Assembly: GCF_005771535.1 (NCBI RefSeq) | Contig: NZ_VANU01000004.1 | Location: 186,001 to 250,000 of the forward strand | Direction: 5' to 3' | DNA from: Arcobacter arenosus | GTDB lineage: Bacteria > Campylobacterota > Campylobacteria > Campylobacterales > Arcobacteraceae | Length of the DNA stretch: 64,000 bases | Shown here: positions 25,985-34,561 of the stretch, in pieces | Layout of the letters: each line of letters opens with the position of its first letter | How positions within the stretch are numbered: position 1 is the first letter of the stretch | Program-made: the position numbers and the translations under genes | Notes under the pieces: model-generated | What the model saw: the letters and a program-made list of their open reading frames with translations, nothing else | Databases searched by the model: none | What the model was told of the DNA's origin: nothing

Positions 25985-26842
25985 ATGAATATAACTGATG
26001 AATGTGTAAGATGTATAACAGGTCAAATAGACAAAGCAACAAAGCTTTTAAACTTAGAAGAAAACCTATCAAATGAGATAATGAAAGAGGTAAAGACAAG
26101 AGCCAAAAAATTTGATTTTAATAGAACTCCACCTTATGTAGCAAAAGAGGTTTATGAACTTTTAGCTCAAAAAGCAAAATTAAAAGATCCTTTGGAAAAC
26201 TTAAAACAAGAATCTATAAAAAAAGCAACAACTTATATTCCATATTTAGAAGAAAAGATAAAAAATAGTGAAGATAAATTATTTGCAAGTATAAAAGCAG
26301 CCGTTGCTGGTAATGTAATCGATTTTGCAACTACACAAGAGTTTTGCTTAGATGAAGAGATAAACTCAATTTATGAAACAAATTTTGCAATAAATGATTA
26401 TAAAATTTTTAAAGAGGAGATTCAAAAAACAAATCAACTTATTATCTTAGCAGATAATGCAGGGGAAAATGTTTTTGATAAAATTTTAGTAAAAACATTA
26501 AAAGAGCTTTTCCCAAAACTTAAAATCTATTATGCAACCAGAGGAAAAGCAATTATTAATGATATTACCACAAAAGAGGCTTTACAAGTTGGCATCGATA
26601 AGTATTGTGAAGTGATTAGTTCTGGGGTTGATACACCAGGACTAGAAAAGTCTCAAGCAAGTATAGATTTTTTAGAACTTTTTAACAAAACACCTTTAAT
26701 ACTTTCAAAAGGTATGGGTAACTTTGAGTGTTTAGAATCTTACAAAGATAAAAAAATCTTCTTTTTATTTAAAGTAAAATGTGAAGTTGTAGCAAATAAG
26801 ATTTCAAGAAATCTAGGGGAAATTATATTAAAAAGAGGCTAA
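25985..26842 (+). CDS. DUF89 family metal-dependent protein (ARMT1-like)
   Basis: A 285-residue protein. CVRCITGQ near residues 8-15 gives the Cys pair of the prokaryotic DUF89 subgroup. AGNVIDFA near 113-120 and LADNAGENVFDKIL near 155-168 are the metal-binding core residues (Asp/Asn). Family members such as human ARMT1 and plant/yeast homologues are metal-dependent phosphatases that clear damaged sugar phosphates. Whether this subgroup does so is not proven. Single gene, divergent from the purine permease. Confidence 0.85.
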   Translation: MNITDECVRCITGQIDKATKLLNLEENLSNEIMKEVKTRAKKFDFNRTPPYVAKEVYELLAQKAKLKDPLENLKQESIKKATTYIPYLEEKIKNSEDKLFASIKAAVAGNVIDFATTQEFCLDEEINSIYETNFAINDYKIFKEEIQKTNQLIILADNAGENVFDKILVKTLKELFPKLKIYYATRGKAIINDITTKEALQVGIDKYCEVISSGVDTPGLEKSQASIDFLELFNKTPLILSKGMGNFECLESYKDKKIFFLFKVKCEVVANKISRNLGEIILKRG

Positions 26843-26858
26843 TTAGCCAGCCTCTTTT
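26831..26858. terminator. Bidirectional terminator at two convergent stops
   Basis: AAAAGAGGCT and AGCCTCTTTT make a perfect 10-bp stem with an eight-base loop that contains the junction of both stop codons. It has a U-rich tail on both strands and is stronger on the - strand. Confidence 0.75.
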
Positions 26859-27970
26859 ATTTTATACTCCTCTAAAAGTTCTGCAATTTTTTTAACTCCT
26901 CTTTCTATTTGTTCAAAAGTTGAATTTGTAAAATTAAACCTTGCTTCACAAGAATCTTGATTATCATGGAAAAATACCTTTGCAGGAACAAAAGCTATAT
27001 TGTTTTCAATAGCTTTTTTTGCAAGTTCAAATGTATCTTGTTCAAATTTTCCATAAATAAACATTCCACCCTTTGGAACTTCAAATTGAAAACTTGGAAT
27101 ATATTTATTAAAACATTTAGCCATAAATTCCATTTTTGATTTATAGTCATCTCTAACTATTTTTATATGTTCAAAAACATTAAATTGATTTAAATACTCA
27201 TTTAAAATCATTTGATTAAAAGTTGGCGTATGTAAATCTAAAGCTTCCTTAGAAGATAAAATCTGTGAAATCAACTCTTTTTTTGCTCTTATCCAACCAA
27301 CTCTAAGTCCAGGAGCTACAATTTTAGAAAAAGAACCTAAGTGAAAACTGTTTTCATACATTGCACTAATTGGTTTTTTAATCTCACCTTCGAAATCTAA
27401 TAATGAATAAGCTCCATCTTCAATCAAAATTGGACCATTTTTTTCTAAAACATGGGCAATTATTTCTCTATTTACTTCATCAATTGATTCAGAAGTTGGG
27501 TTCTGAAAATCACTCATAATATAAACAGCCGAACTTTTTTTCAACTCTCTATTTAAACAACTATGATTATTGAAACCTTTAACTTTTAAATCAAGAACCT
27601 TAAAGGCACTTAATGCACCAATATATGTTGGAGTTTGAACAAAAATTTCATCTTCTATAAAAGTTTTAGCAATAATATCAAAGGCTTGTTGACTACCTGT
27701 TGTAATTAAAATCTCATCTTTTGTTGTTGGAAAATTAAACTTTTCATTGTATATTTTTGCAATATGTTCCCTTAAACCATCTAATCCTTGAGATTTTGAA
27801 TATTGCATTGATAAAGAGTTTTTTAAAACTTTATTTGATGCTTGTTTTAATTGCTCCATTGGAAATAGTTTTTCATTTGGTAAACCACCTGCAAAGGAAA
27901 TAGTTTCTTCATTTATTGCATCTAATATCTCTCGTATATATGATCTTTGAATTTTTCTTGCCATATTCAC
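26843..27970 (-). CDS. PLP-dependent class I/II aminotransferase (LysN/2-aminoadipate type)
   Basis: A 375-residue fold-type I aminotransferase without a DNA-binding domain. SFAGGLPNEKLFP near residues 21-33 is typical of the 2-aminoadipate/aromatic group. ITTGSQQAFDII near 89-100 and the PLP lysine in HLGSFSKIVAPGLRVGW near 209-225 are clear. Substrate range is unknown; relatives act on aminoadipate, aromatic or branched amino acids. Single gene, convergent with DUF89. Confidence 0.88.
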   Translation of the reverse strand: MNMARKIQRSYIREILDAINEETISFAGGLPNEKLFPMEQLKQASNKVLKNSLSMQYSKSQGLDGLREHIAKIYNEKFNFPTTKDEILITTGSQQAFDIIAKTFIEDEIFVQTPTYIGALSAFKVLDLKVKGFNNHSCLNRELKKSSAVYIMSDFQNPTSESIDEVNREIIAHVLEKNGPILIEDGAYSLLDFEGEIKKPISAMYENSFHLGSFSKIVAPGLRVGWIRAKKELISQILSSKEALDLHTPTFNQMILNEYLNQFNVFEHIKIVRDDYKSKMEFMAKCFNKYIPSFQFEVPKGGMFIYGKFEQDTFELAKKAIENNIAFVPAKVFFHDNQDSCEARFNFTNSTFEQIERGVKKIAELLEEYKIKEAG

Positions 27971-28069
27971 TCCTAATTTTTTTAAATTATATTTGAAAAA
28001 AAAAATTTATTCTTTATCCTAAATTTCAAAATAATTGTTCTATATTGCTTTTTTTGATATAATCCTATT

Positions 28070-28927
28070 ATGAAAAAAGAAACTATTCATCTAAGACATA
28101 AAATTGTAAATGACACCTATTACTATATATATAAAAATTTAGAGCATCAGATTACTCTTGATGAATTAGCAAAACTAAATAAAGTTAGTAAATACCATTA
28201 CCATAGAATTATAAAAGAGGAAACTTCCTTTACCTTATTTGAAATAATCACTTCAATTAGACTTCAAAAGGCTGCAAATCTTTTACTTACAAATAACCAC
28301 TCCACAATAAGTGAAATTGCTAGTTTATGTGGATATATGTCCCATTCTTCATTTATAAAAGCTTTTAAACAAAGATTTAAACACACTCCAACAGCTTGGA
28401 GAAAAGGTGCTTTTAAAAGCTATTCAAAACAACTTCTTGAAAAATTTCCCACATCTAAGGATTTTTCAAATATTGAACCCCAAATTAAAGTCTGTAAGGC
28501 AATTAAATGTACATATATAAGACATAAAGGTTATGATAAAAAGATAAAAAATACATGGGAAAAACTCTATGCAATAGCATATGAAAACAATATTACAAAT
28601 TTTAAACAAATAGCTTTACACCATGATAATCCAACAATTACACCTTTAGAGGATTGTTCTTATGTTGCAGCAATTAGTATAGATAAAGACTATAAAAACT
28701 TAAATATTCTAGAAATCCCCGAATCTTTAAATGCAGTTTTTGAATTAAAAGGCGTATATGGTGATGTTTTAAATTTCATAAGATATGTATACCATTATTG
28801 GTTACCAAACTCTGGATATGAAACAAGTTCTATTCCTTGCTACACAATTTATGAAAAAAACCATTTTACAACTGGTTTTGAAGATTTTAATCTAAAGTTA
28901 TATTTACCTATAAAAATTGCCTTTTGA
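28070..28927 (+). CDS. AraC-family regulator with GyrI-like effector domain
   Basis: A 285-residue regulator. Residues 8-110 hold the double helix-turn-helix AraC domain (ITLDELAKLNKVSKYHYHRI and ISEIASLCGYMSHSSFIKAFK). The C-terminal half is a GyrI-like/SOUL small-molecule domain, as in Rob and SbmC relatives (DFNLKLYLPI end). Such proteins sense hydrophobic drugs or stress compounds. TATAAT lies at 28055-28060, only nine bases before the ATG, so the mRNA is nearly leaderless or another promoter is used. No obvious target neighbour. Confidence 0.9.
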   Translation: MKKETIHLRHKIVNDTYYYIYKNLEHQITLDELAKLNKVSKYHYHRIIKEETSFTLFEIITSIRLQKAANLLLTNNHSTISEIASLCGYMSHSSFIKAFKQRFKHTPTAWRKGAFKSYSKQLLEKFPTSKDFSNIEPQIKVCKAIKCTYIRHKGYDKKIKNTWEKLYAIAYENNITNFKQIALHHDNPTITPLEDCSYVAAISIDKDYKNLNILEIPESLNAVFELKGVYGDVLNFIRYVYHYWLPNSGYETSSIPCYTIYEKNHFTTGFEDFNLKLYLPIKIAF

Positions 28928-29105
28928 TATTTAATATATTTTATAATTATAAATTATATTTTATAACAAAAAATAATATTTTTAGAAAAGTAATCTCTTA
29001 GTAAACACCCCTACTTGTGGTATATTTATTAATTATTAAAATGCTATAATTAGAATATTATAAGTTTTTTACTGAAAATAATACTATTTGAATACTATGT
29101 ATTAG

Positions 29106-29111
29106 TATAAT
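29106..29111 (+). promoter_or_regulatory. -10 element (TATAAT) of the chemoreceptor gene
   Basis: It sits 41 bases before the ATG at 29147, so transcription would begin near 29118-29120. That makes the upstream ATG at 29120 an unlikely start. The remaining A/T-rich 28928-29105 stretch shows nothing else; I see no sigma28-type element. Confidence 0.45.
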
Positions 29112-29146
29112 TTTAAGTAATGAGACTTTTTTATGAAGGAGAAGGG

Positions 29147-31501
29147 ATGTTTAAAAATTTGTCAATTAAAATTAAATTGTTGATTAGTGTTATTGGTGCA
29201 ATAATAATTGTTGCTTTAATAAATCAGATTCAATCAATTTATTCACTAAAAACAGAAGCAGAACAAATAATAAAAAGTTCTGAAAAAAGTGCATACGAAA
29301 CAAAACAAGAAGAGCTTAAAAATTATGTCTCATTAGCTTATAAAATCGTTGATTCTTACTATTCGAAAACCGAAAAAGGGAAAATCAAAGATGCAGTACA
29401 AAAAGAAATAAAAGAAAAATCAGATTTTTTATTTTCTATTATTGAAGCTGAATATAAAAAATATAATGGAGTTATCTCAGATTCTGAACTTAAAGAAAGA
29501 ATTAAAGAGATTGTAAAATCAACTAGATATGGAAAATCTGGATATTTTTGGATTAATGATTTTAATTACAAAATGATTATGCACCCGATAAAAGAAGAAC
29601 TAACTGGAAAATTTTTTAAAAATACACCAAAGGTTCCATTTGTTGAATTAGGTGTTGAAGAATTAAATAAAACAAAAAAAGATGTAGGTTTTATTGAATA
29701 CTCTTTTTATAATCCAAGTAGTAAAAAAACTGTCTTCAAAGCTTCTATTGTAAGAGTTTTTAAACCATATAATTGGATTTTAGGAACTGGTGCATATATT
29801 GATGATGTATCAGAACAAATGAAAGCAGAAGCTTTAAAAGCTGTTGCGGAAATGAAATTTGGAAAAACTGGATACTTTTGGGTTAATGATTCAAACCATG
29901 TAGTATTAGCCCATGGAGCAAATGCTTCACTAGTTGGTAAAAATATGGTTGATTTACAAGATAAAAAAGGTACATATCTTTATAGAGAGATTGTTAAAAC
30001 TGCAAATGCAAAAAATGAGGGAGGAATAGTAAAGTATTTTTGGACTATTCCAGGGAAAGAAGGTACCTATGAAAAATACTCTTATGTTCAAAATTTTAAA
30101 CCTTGGGATATGATTATTGGAACAGGTGCATATGTTATTGAGATTGAAAATAATGTAGCAGCTATGAGAGATAATATTAGAGAAAGTATCAATTCAAAAA
30201 TATTAAACTCATTACTTATAATTGCTTTTATAATAGTTATTACAGCATTAGTAATTATTCTTCTTCTTAATAGAATTGTGATTAATCCATTAAATAAATT
30301 TCAAAATGGTTTATTAGAATTTTTTAAATACATAAATAAAGAAAAAGTTGATATCCATGAAATGGATATTTCAGCAAATGATGAAATTGGTAAAATGACC
30401 ACATTAATTAATGAAAATATCATTAAATCAAAAACTATTATAGAACAAGACAACAAATTAATAGAAGATGTAAAAGCTGTTGTAAATCATGTAGGTGAAG
30501 GTTATTTAGATAAGAAAATTACTTCTTCAACAAATAACGAATCTCTTGAAGAATTAAAAAGTTTATTAAACCATATGCTTGATAATCTTCAATCATTAAT
30601 TGGTAAAAATATTAATGTGTTAAGCCAAACTCTTCAAAGTTATGCAAACAGAGACTTTACAGCTAAACTTCACAAAGATAGTGGTACAGTTGGTGAAAAC
30701 ATAATAAATATGAATAGAATGATTACAAAAATTTTACAAGACAATCAAGAAGATGGTTTAACATTACAAAAAAATTCTAATGAATTAACAATAAATGTTC
30801 AAACATTATCTTCAAATGCAACTTCACAAGCGGCATCTTTAGAAGAAACAGCTGCAGCTATTGAAGAGATTACTGGAAATATTAGACAAACAAGCCAAAA
30901 AGCCCAAGAGATGTCAACTATCTCTTCAAAAACTAAACAGTCAGCAATCACAGGAAAAGATTTAGCAAGTAAAACTGTAAATTCTATGGAAGATATAAAT
31001 AACACTGTTATAAATATAAATGAAGCAATTACTGTAATTGATCAAATTGCCTTCCAAACAAATATTTTATCTTTAAATGCAGCAGTTGAAGCAGCAACAG
31101 CAGGGGAAGCTGGAAAAGGTTTTGCAGTTGTAGCACAAGAAGTAAGAAATCTTGCAGCAAGAAGTGCAGAAGCAGCAAAAGAGATTAAAGATTTAGTTGA
31201 AAGTGCAACAATTAAAGCAAATGAAGGAAAAGAGATAAGTAGTACTATGATAAAAGGTTTTGAGGAGTTAGAAACAAATATCACGGGAACAAACCTTTTA
31301 ATTGATGATGTTACCTTTGCTGCAAAAGAGCAAGATGTAGGAATGTCACAAATAAGTGATGCTATTAATAAATTGGATAAATTTACACAAGAGAATGCTT
31401 CAATTGCCGAAAAAACAAACTCTATTGCAAAAGAAACAAACTCTATTGCAAACGATATAGTTGAAAATGTAAATTTAAATAATTTTGAAGGAAAAGCCTA
31501 A
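29147..31501 (+). CDS. Methyl-accepting chemotaxis protein with tandem Cache sensor
   Basis: A 784-residue chemoreceptor from the start at 29147, which follows AAGGAGAAGGG. Membrane helices near residues 10-30 and 345-365 bracket a periplasmic sensor with two sCache_2-type repeats. Each has the signature [20 protein letters not shown] and [19 protein letters not shown] near residues 130 and 245. A HAMP region and a long helical linker lead to the signalling domain, whose hairpin tip [29 protein letters not shown] lies near 635-663 (quoted in part: [14 protein letters not shown]). There is no C-terminal CheR pentapeptide. Ligand unknown; such tandem sensors often bind small organic acids. Confidence 0.93.
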   Translation: MFKNLSIKIKLLISVIGAIIIVALINQIQSIYSLKTEAEQIIKSSEKSAYETKQEELKNYVSLAYKIVDSYYSKTEKGKIKDAVQKEIKEKSDFLFSIIEAEYKKYNGVISDSELKERIKEIVKSTRYGKSGYFWINDFNYKMIMHPIKEELTGKFFKNTPKVPFVELGVEELNKTKKDVGFIEYSFYNPSSKKTVFKASIVRVFKPYNWILGTGAYIDDVSEQMKAEALKAVAEMKFGKTGYFWVNDSNHVVLAHGANASLVGKNMVDLQDKKGTYLYREIVKTANAKNEGGIVKYFWTIPGKEGTYEKYSYVQNFKPWDMIIGTGAYVIEIENNVAAMRDNIRESINSKILNSLLIIAFIIVITALVIILLLNRIVINPLNKFQNGLLEFFKYINKEKVDIHEMDISANDEIGKMTTLINENIIKSKTIIEQDNKLIEDVKAVVNHVGEGYLDKKITSSTNNESLEELKSLLNHMLDNLQSLIGKNINVLSQTLQSYANRDFTAKLHKDSGTVGENIINMNRMITKILQDNQEDGLTLQKNSNELTINVQTLSSNATSQAASLEETAAAIEEITGNIRQTSQKAQEMSTISSKTKQSAITGKDLASKTVNSMEDINNTVININEAITVIDQIAFQTNILSLNAAVEAATAGEAGKGFAVVAQEVRNLAARSAEAAKEIKDLVESATIKANEGKEISSTMIKGFEELETNITGTNLLIDDVTFAAKEQDVGMSQISDAINKLDKFTQENASIAEKTNSIAKETNSIANDIVENVNLNNFEGKA

Positions 31502-31553
31502 AAAACTTCAAAAAAAAAGAAAATAATACTATTGTGATACTATTTTCTTGTAA

Positions 31554-31591
31554 AATATTCTCATAATTAAAGGATTAATTATGAGAATATT
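31554..31591. promoter_or_regulatory. 38-bp palindrome enclosing a start codon
   Basis: Left arm AATATTCTCATAATTAA (31554-31570) and right arm TTAATTATGAGAATATT (31575-31591) are perfect 17-bp complements. The four-base loop is AGGA, the Shine-Dalgarno, and the right arm holds the ATG at 31581. As RNA it is a strong hairpin that buries the start codon; as DNA it is a long operator-like palindrome. It also lies 53 bases past the chemoreceptor stop. Confidence 0.8.
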
Positions 31592-32162
31592 AATTTTTAA
31601 CACCAATGAAAAAGATACTCAAAATTTAATTTCAATGATAAAAATCTTTCCAATCGACATTATTGTTGATAAAGCATCCACTTATTTTGATACTATGAAT
31701 TTTTATAAAAACCATTCTTATGAAAAAGTTTTTATTGATATGGATAATGATGAAGGGAAAAAAATTACAAAAGAGATTTTAGATATTTATCCAAATCAAA
31801 AACTATTTATGATGGGAGATGATTATAACTGCACTTTAGAAAAAAACTGTAACTCATGTGGAAAGGAACATTCAAAAAGTTTAATTATAAAACCAATATC
31901 ACAAGTAGAACTATGCAAAGTGATGAATAATAGCTTTGAATGTGAATGCAAAGGTAAGTCAATGAAACAATTTGCCATTGATAAAATTAAAAAAAATATT
32001 CAAAAAGAGTTTCCTTATTTTGATTTTGAAATTAACCAAAAAGAAAAGATAATATCATCAAGCCCTATGTCGATGCAAATATTAGTTTCATTTATAAGTC
32101 AGTTAGAAGAAAATGATATCTCATATGAGGTTGAAAACTTTGAAAGAATAAACCTAAAATAA
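31581..32162 (+). CDS. Receiver-like protein with cysteine cluster
   Basis: A 193-residue protein. Residues 1-110 follow a receiver (CheY-like) pattern: MRILIFNTNE strand, phosphoacceptor-like Asp in FIDMD near 53, and Lys in IIKPIS near 104. The acidic pair after strand one is missing (NTNE), so it is probably degenerate. Inserted near residues 84-97 is C-x5-C-x2-C-x3-H, with further cysteines near 112, 121 and 123, enough for a zinc or iron site. The C-terminal 60 residues form an unassigned alpha/beta segment. Placed after a chemoreceptor, it could be a redox-sensing chemotaxis adapter; that is inference. The start codon is in a long palindrome. Confidence 0.6.
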   Translation: MRILIFNTNEKDTQNLISMIKIFPIDIIVDKASTYFDTMNFYKNHSYEKVFIDMDNDEGKKITKEILDIYPNQKLFMMGDDYNCTLEKNCNSCGKEHSKSLIIKPISQVELCKVMNNSFECECKGKSMKQFAIDKIKKNIQKEFPYFDFEINQKEKIISSSPMSMQILVSFISQLEENDISYEVENFERINLK

Positions 32163-32197
32163 TATAAATCTTATATCCTTTAAGATACCATTTCAAA

Positions 32198-32872
32198 ATG
32201 GAACTACTTGATAAAGAACACCTTATTTATCTTCTTGATTTTGATAACTTTGATTTCCCTAGTTTAGACATGATGAATGATGATCTTGTTGCTGTTGGAG
32301 GAGATTTTCATCCACAAAGATTAATCAATGCTTACAAAAATGGAATCTTTCCTTGGTTTATTGATGAATATAATCATATTCATTGGTTTAGCCCTCAAAA
32401 AAGGATGGTTTTATACCCAGAAGAATTCAAATTAACAAAAAGTCTTAAAAGAACAATAAATAATAAAGGTTTTGTTATAAAAAGTAACACTTGCTTTGAA
32501 GAAGTTATAAAAAGTTGTTCAAATATAAAAAGAAAACATGAAGATGACACATGGATTGATGAAAATTTCATTATTGCATATACAAATCTTCATAAACTTG
32601 GAATTGCCCATTCTATAGAGGTTTTTATGGATGAAAAACTTGTGGGTGGACTATATGGTCTAGTAATTAATAATATTTTTTGTGGAGAAAGTATGTTTTC
32701 TCTTGAAAGAGACGCTTCAAAAGTTGCTTTTTACTATTTATGTAACCAAACGAAACAAAATAATATAAAACTAATAGATTGTCAAGTATATAATGACCAT
32801 TTAGCCTCACTTGGAGCAAAAGAAATAACAAGAAAACACTATTTTGAATTATTAAAAAGCACTAATTCTTAA
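32198..32872 (+). CDS. aat: Leucyl/phenylalanyl-tRNA--protein transferase
   Basis: A 224-residue enzyme of normal length. AVGGDFHPQRLINAYKNGIFPWF near residues 32-54 (quoted core: LINAYKNGIFPW), HWFSPQKRMVL near 63-73, and GGLYGLVINNIFCGESMFS near 151-169 are the hallmark segments. It transfers Leu or Phe from tRNA to N-terminal Arg/Lys, making N-degron substrates for ClpS/ClpAP. Weak ribosome-binding site; the start codon is the only in-frame ATG fitting family length. Confidence 0.95.
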   Translation: MELLDKEHLIYLLDFDNFDFPSLDMMNDDLVAVGGDFHPQRLINAYKNGIFPWFIDEYNHIHWFSPQKRMVLYPEEFKLTKSLKRTINNKGFVIKSNTCFEEVIKSCSNIKRKHEDDTWIDENFIIAYTNLHKLGIAHSIEVFMDEKLVGGLYGLVINNIFCGESMFSLERDASKVAFYYLCNQTKQNNIKLIDCQVYNDHLASLGAKEITRKHYFELLKSTNS

Positions 32873-32968
32873 AAATAAAATTACAAACTCCTATTCACTA
32901 CTAATTAAGTCAAGTATCTCTACTATAAATCATTACTTTATTAGGTATATAAAAAATAAGGAGTGGAA

Positions 32969-33265
32969 ATGAAGAGGATTCTTGCGACATTAGCTTGTCT
33001 TTGTAGTTTATCTTATGCAGTGGATTATGACCCAGTAAAAGGTAGTATGTTGTCACTATCTTGTGCATCATGTCATGGAACAGATGGAAAATCAGTAGCA
33101 GTTACACCATTGATTGCAGGACTTGGTCAAAAAACAATGTACAATATTCTATTAGATTATAAATATGATAGAAGACCTGGTACTATGATGCCTAAACACG
33201 CTAAAGGTTTTAGTGATGAAGAGTTAGAGCAAATTAGTTATTACTTTTCGAAGATAGAAAGATAA
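32969..33265 (+). CDS. fccA: Monoheme cytochrome c, sulfide dehydrogenase partner
   Basis: A 98-residue secreted cytochrome. A signal peptide (MKRILATLACLCSLSYA) precedes one heme-binding CASCHG near residues 30-35. A distal Met in GTMMPKHAKGF near 72-82 would complete the heme ligands. Start taken at the ATG 32969 behind AAGGAG; a GTG two codons earlier is in frame but overlaps the ribosome-binding site. It lies 12 bases before a flavocytochrome c sulfide dehydrogenase-like flavoprotein, so it likely accepts electrons from it in the periplasm. The symbol follows that pairing. Confidence 0.85.
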   Translation: MKRILATLACLCSLSYAVDYDPVKGSMLSLSCASCHGTDGKSVAVTPLIAGLGQKTMYNILLDYKYDRRPGTMMPKHAKGFSDEELEQISYYFSKIER

Positions 33266-33277
33266 GGGGTAAATATC

Positions 33278-34561
33278 ATGATGAATAGAAGACATTTTAA
33301 CAAAATACTTGCAGGTTCATTTGCACTTTCACTTGCTGCATGTAGTAGTGTGACAAGTATGACATCAACATTACCTAAAAATAAAAAAAGAGTTGTTGTT
33401 GTTGGTGGTGGTTTTGGTGGTGCTACAGCGGCTAAATATATGAAAAGATATTCTCCAAATACAGAAGTTATTTTAATAGAACAAAATAAAGAGTATTACA
33501 CTTGTCCATTTGGAAACACTGTAATTGCAGGGATGAATGACTTAGATTATATTAAACATGATTACAAAACTTTAGAGAAAAAATATAAAATCACTGTAAT
33601 ACATGAAAAAGTAGCACGTGTAGATGGGGCAACACATACAGTTGTGTTAGAAAATGGAGATATTATCCCTTTCCATAAAGCAATTGTTTCACCAGGAATT
33701 GATTTTAAATATGAAAAAGGTTATGTTGAAGGTTCAGAACTTTTAGCACCTCATGCCTATAAAGCTGGAGCGCAAACACAACTTTTAAGAGAACAATTAG
33801 AGGGAATGAAAAATGGTGGGACTTATGTAATGGTAGCTCCTGCTAATCCATTTAGATGTCCTCCTGGACCATATGAAAGAATCTCTTTAGTTGCTCATTA
33901 TATAAAAAACAACAAACCTGATTCAAAAATTATCATATTAGACCAAAAAAATAAATTCTCTAAACAAGGATTATTCCAAGAGGGTTGGGAAAAACTTTAT
34001 GGTGATTTAATTGAATGGAGAAGTTCTGAATTTGGTGGAAAAGTTGTATCAGTTGACCCTAAAAAACTTGAAATTACAACAGAAGATGAAGTAGTTAAAG
34101 CAGACGTTTTAAACTATATCCCAAATCAAAAAGCTGGAAAACTTGCATTTGATTCAGGTTTAACAGAGGGTGATTGGTGTCCAGTTAACAAAAAAACATT
34201 TGAATCAAAAATTGCAAAAGATATCCATGTAATTGGTGATGCAGCTATTGCAACAAAAATGCCAAAATCTGGTTTCTCAGCTAACTCACAAGCAAAAATT
34301 GCTGCACTTCAAATAAGTAGAATGTTACAAGATAAACCAGTTGTAAATCCTCCAAAACTAGCAAATACATGTTATAGTTTAGTTGCTCCAAACTATGGTA
34401 TATCTGTAGCAGCTGTATATGAAGCAAAAGAGGATATGATTGAAAAAGTTCCAGGGTCTGGAGGATTAAGTCCTATGAATGCAGATGAAGGAATTAGAAT
34501 GGCTGAAGCTGAATATGCTGTAGGTTGGTATAAAAACCAAACTGCTGATATTTTCCAATAA
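33278..34561 (+). CDS. fccB: Flavocytochrome c sulfide dehydrogenase, flavoprotein subunit
   Basis: A 427-residue exported FAD protein. The twin-arginine-like N terminus MMNRRHFNKILAG is followed by a hydrophobic stretch and a lipobox-like LAAC. The FAD motif VVVVGGGFGGATAAKY lies near residues 38-53, the catalytic Cys in EYYTCPFGN near 75, and the second in NTCYSLVAP near 362-370. The C-terminal domain is the FCSD flavin-binding type. It oxidises sulfide to sulfur and passes electrons to the cytochrome upstream. It could instead be a SoxF-like partner of the Sox system, but no sox genes are in view. Confidence 0.9.
   Translation: MMNRRHFNKILAGSFALSLAACSSVTSMTSTLPKNKKRVVVVGGGFGGATAAKYMKRYSPNTEVILIEQNKEYYTCPFGNTVIAGMNDLDYIKHDYKTLEKKYKITVIHEKVARVDGATHTVVLENGDIIPFHKAIVSPGIDFKYEKGYVEGSELLAPHAYKAGAQTQLLREQLEGMKNGGTYVMVAPANPFRCPPGPYERISLVAHYIKNNKPDSKIIILDQKNKFSKQGLFQEGWEKLYGDLIEWRSSEFGGKVVSVDPKKLEITTEDEVVKADVLNYIPNQKAGKLAFDSGLTEGDWCPVNKKTFESKIAKDIHVIGDAAIATKMPKSGFSANSQAKIAALQISRMLQDKPVVNPPKLANTCYSLVAPNYGISVAAVYEAKEDMIEKVPGSGGLSPMNADEGIRMAEAEYAVGWYKNQTADIFQ

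Noticed and set aside
31517-31549. AAGAAAATA/TATTTTCTT hairpin as the chemoreceptor terminator
   Set aside because: The stem is A/T only and has no T tract after it; the palindrome at 31554-31591 is far stronger.
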